Shown: positions 4,263 to 5,157 of the stretch, one piece after another
Numbering within the stretch: the stretch's first letter is position 1
Layout: each line of letters starts with the position of its first letter
Assembly: GCA_043719555.1 (NCBI GenBank)
Contig: JAYSTR010000055.1
Location: 1 to 5,157 of the forward strand
Length of the DNA: 5,157 bases
Source of the DNA: UBA4416 sp043719555
GTDB taxonomy: Bacteria > Bacteroidota > Bacteroidia > B-17B0 > Aurantibacillaceae
Direction of reading: 5' to 3'
Notes under the pieces: generated by a model
What the model was told of the DNA's origin: nothing
Database searches by the model: none
Seen by the model: the letters and a program-made list of their open reading frames with translations, nothing else
Translations under genes and position numbers: made by a program

Positions 4263-5157
4263 CTAAAACTTAATTTGTAATTTGACATTTAACTGACGAC
4301 GAGTTAAATAATTTGGCACAGCATATTGTCTTCCTGTTACATCTGTTACCCAAGTATAAGAAACCGTATTGTTTACTTGTAATAAATTTAAAACCTCAGC
4401 ACTTAACCACATACCTTTTAAATAATGAAAAGGATTGTTTTTAGATAAGGTATGATTTTCTTTAATAATTTGATACGCAAATCCTATATCAACTCTTCGG
4501 TATGGAGGCATGCGAAATACTTGTTGCCAGCGATTATGATTTGGTGGGCCAAAAGGCATACCCGTTCCAAATTGCATATTTAAGTACATTTTACAAGATG
4601 GTAATTTTGGGATATAATCCTGAAAAAACATACCAAAGGTAATACGTTGATCGGTTGGGCGAGGAATGTAGCCAGGGTAAGTTACTGTGCTATCTACTGC
4701 TTTAGTATCAAAGGTATAACCTTTTACAATGGTATCGCCGTTAGCGTTGTAGTAAGTCACTTTTCTGTCATCGCTAATATTTTCAAACGTACGTAAAAAT
4801 CCAATGGTAGCCCACGATTCAACACTTTTAATAAATTCTCCATTAATACGTAAATCAACTCCGGTACTGTATCCAACAGAATTGTTTTTAGCAAAGTAAC
4901 GAATTTTTACATTATCAACTTCGTATGGTATAAGGTTTTTCATATCCTTATAGTAACCTGCAACGATAATTTTAAAAGGGCGATTCCACATTTTAAAATT
5001 ATAATCGGCCGATAACAAATAATGTATGGATTGTTGCGCTTTGATATTAGAATTTAATACGCCATTAAAATCGCGCATTTCGCGATAAAATGGAGGTTGA
5101 TAATAATAACCCCAAGATGCTTTAAAAACTATATCACGTTTCCAATTTGGTTTATAA
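4263..5157 (-). CDS. TonB-dependent outer-membrane receptor, C-terminal barrel part (5' end beyond right edge)
   Basis: The reading frame is open from the stop (TAG, 4263-4265) through the right edge, so the visible part is about 297 codons. The internal Met at 5076-5078 is not the start, because 26 in-frame codons (YKPNWKRDIVFKASWGYYYQ and more) precede it. The protein would form the 22-strand outer-membrane barrel that imports a ligand using TonB energy. Repeated amphipathic strands rich in Tyr, Phe and Trp, phrases such as FKASWGYYYQPPFYREMRDF and MWLSAEVLNLLQVNN, and the terminal QLNVKLQIKF ending in Phe (the barrel-assembly signal) are typical of Bacteroidota receptors, which usually total 700-1000 residues. 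The plug domain and any N-terminal carboxypeptidase-like domain are outside the window. The substrate cannot be told; no SusD-like partner follows downstream, arguing against a standard glycan-uptake pair, although one could lie outside the window. Confidence 0.95.
   Translation of the reverse strand, partial: YKPNWKRDIVFKASWGYYYQPPFYREMRDFNGVLNSNIKAQQSIHYLLSADYNFKMWNRPFKIIVAGYYKDMKNLIPYEVDNVKIRYFAKNNSVGYSTGVDLRINGEFIKSVESWATIGFLRTFENISDDRKVTYYNANGDTIVKGYTFDTKAVDSTVTYPGYIPRPTDQRITFGMFFQDYIPKLPSCKMYLNMQFGTGMPFGPPNHNRWQQVFRMPPYRRVDIGFAYQIIKENHTLSKNNPFHYLKGMWLSAEVLNLLQVNNTVSYTWVTDVTGRQYAVPNYLTRRQLNVKLQIKF

Overview
The window looks like chromosomal DNA of a low-GC member of the Bacteroidota, possibly Flavobacteriia-like. 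Three things suggest this. Gene starts have A-rich leaders with no Shine-Dalgarno sequence. Promoters can be read as TTTG-N19/20-TAnnTTTG. The right edge holds the C-terminal barrel of a TonB-dependent receptor ending in phenylalanine. Every protein gene is on the minus strand; the one RNA gene, at the left edge, is on the plus strand.

Layout from left to right. Bases 1-236 are the 3' part of the transfer-messenger RNA gene (ssrA), followed at once by a strong intrinsic terminator (237-276). A minus-strand Fic-domain protein gene (430-1542) points towards ssrA. Its product has an N-terminal inhibitory motif and a C-terminal winged-helix-like region. The 341-base gap at 1543-1883 holds the fic promoter inside a symmetric array of ATGTYCAW half-sites, a pair of overlapping AT-rich inverted repeats, and a terminator whose stem and T-run suit a plus-strand transcript that no recognised gene explains. 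Next is a two-component pair: a cytoplasmic PAS-PAS-HisKA_2 histidine kinase (2249-3595) whose stop overlaps the start of a single-domain response regulator (1884-2252) by four bases. Then comes a 129-residue protein resembling the bacterial eRF1/L7Ae-like 'translational machinery' family (3704-4093), with an FNR-like palindrome upstream, and finally the receptor gene (4263 to the right edge).

Working relationships: the kinase and regulator are almost certainly one translationally coupled signalling unit. The receptor and the eRF1-like gene appear to be separate units. The most unusual feature is the fic control region. Six half-sites are mirrored exactly about one point (1599.5), with a seventh outside, all near 10-bp multiples, and a readable Bacteroidota promoter lies within them. 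Because the Fic protein has its own DNA-binding-like C-terminus, autoregulation is a natural hypothesis, but it is inference only.
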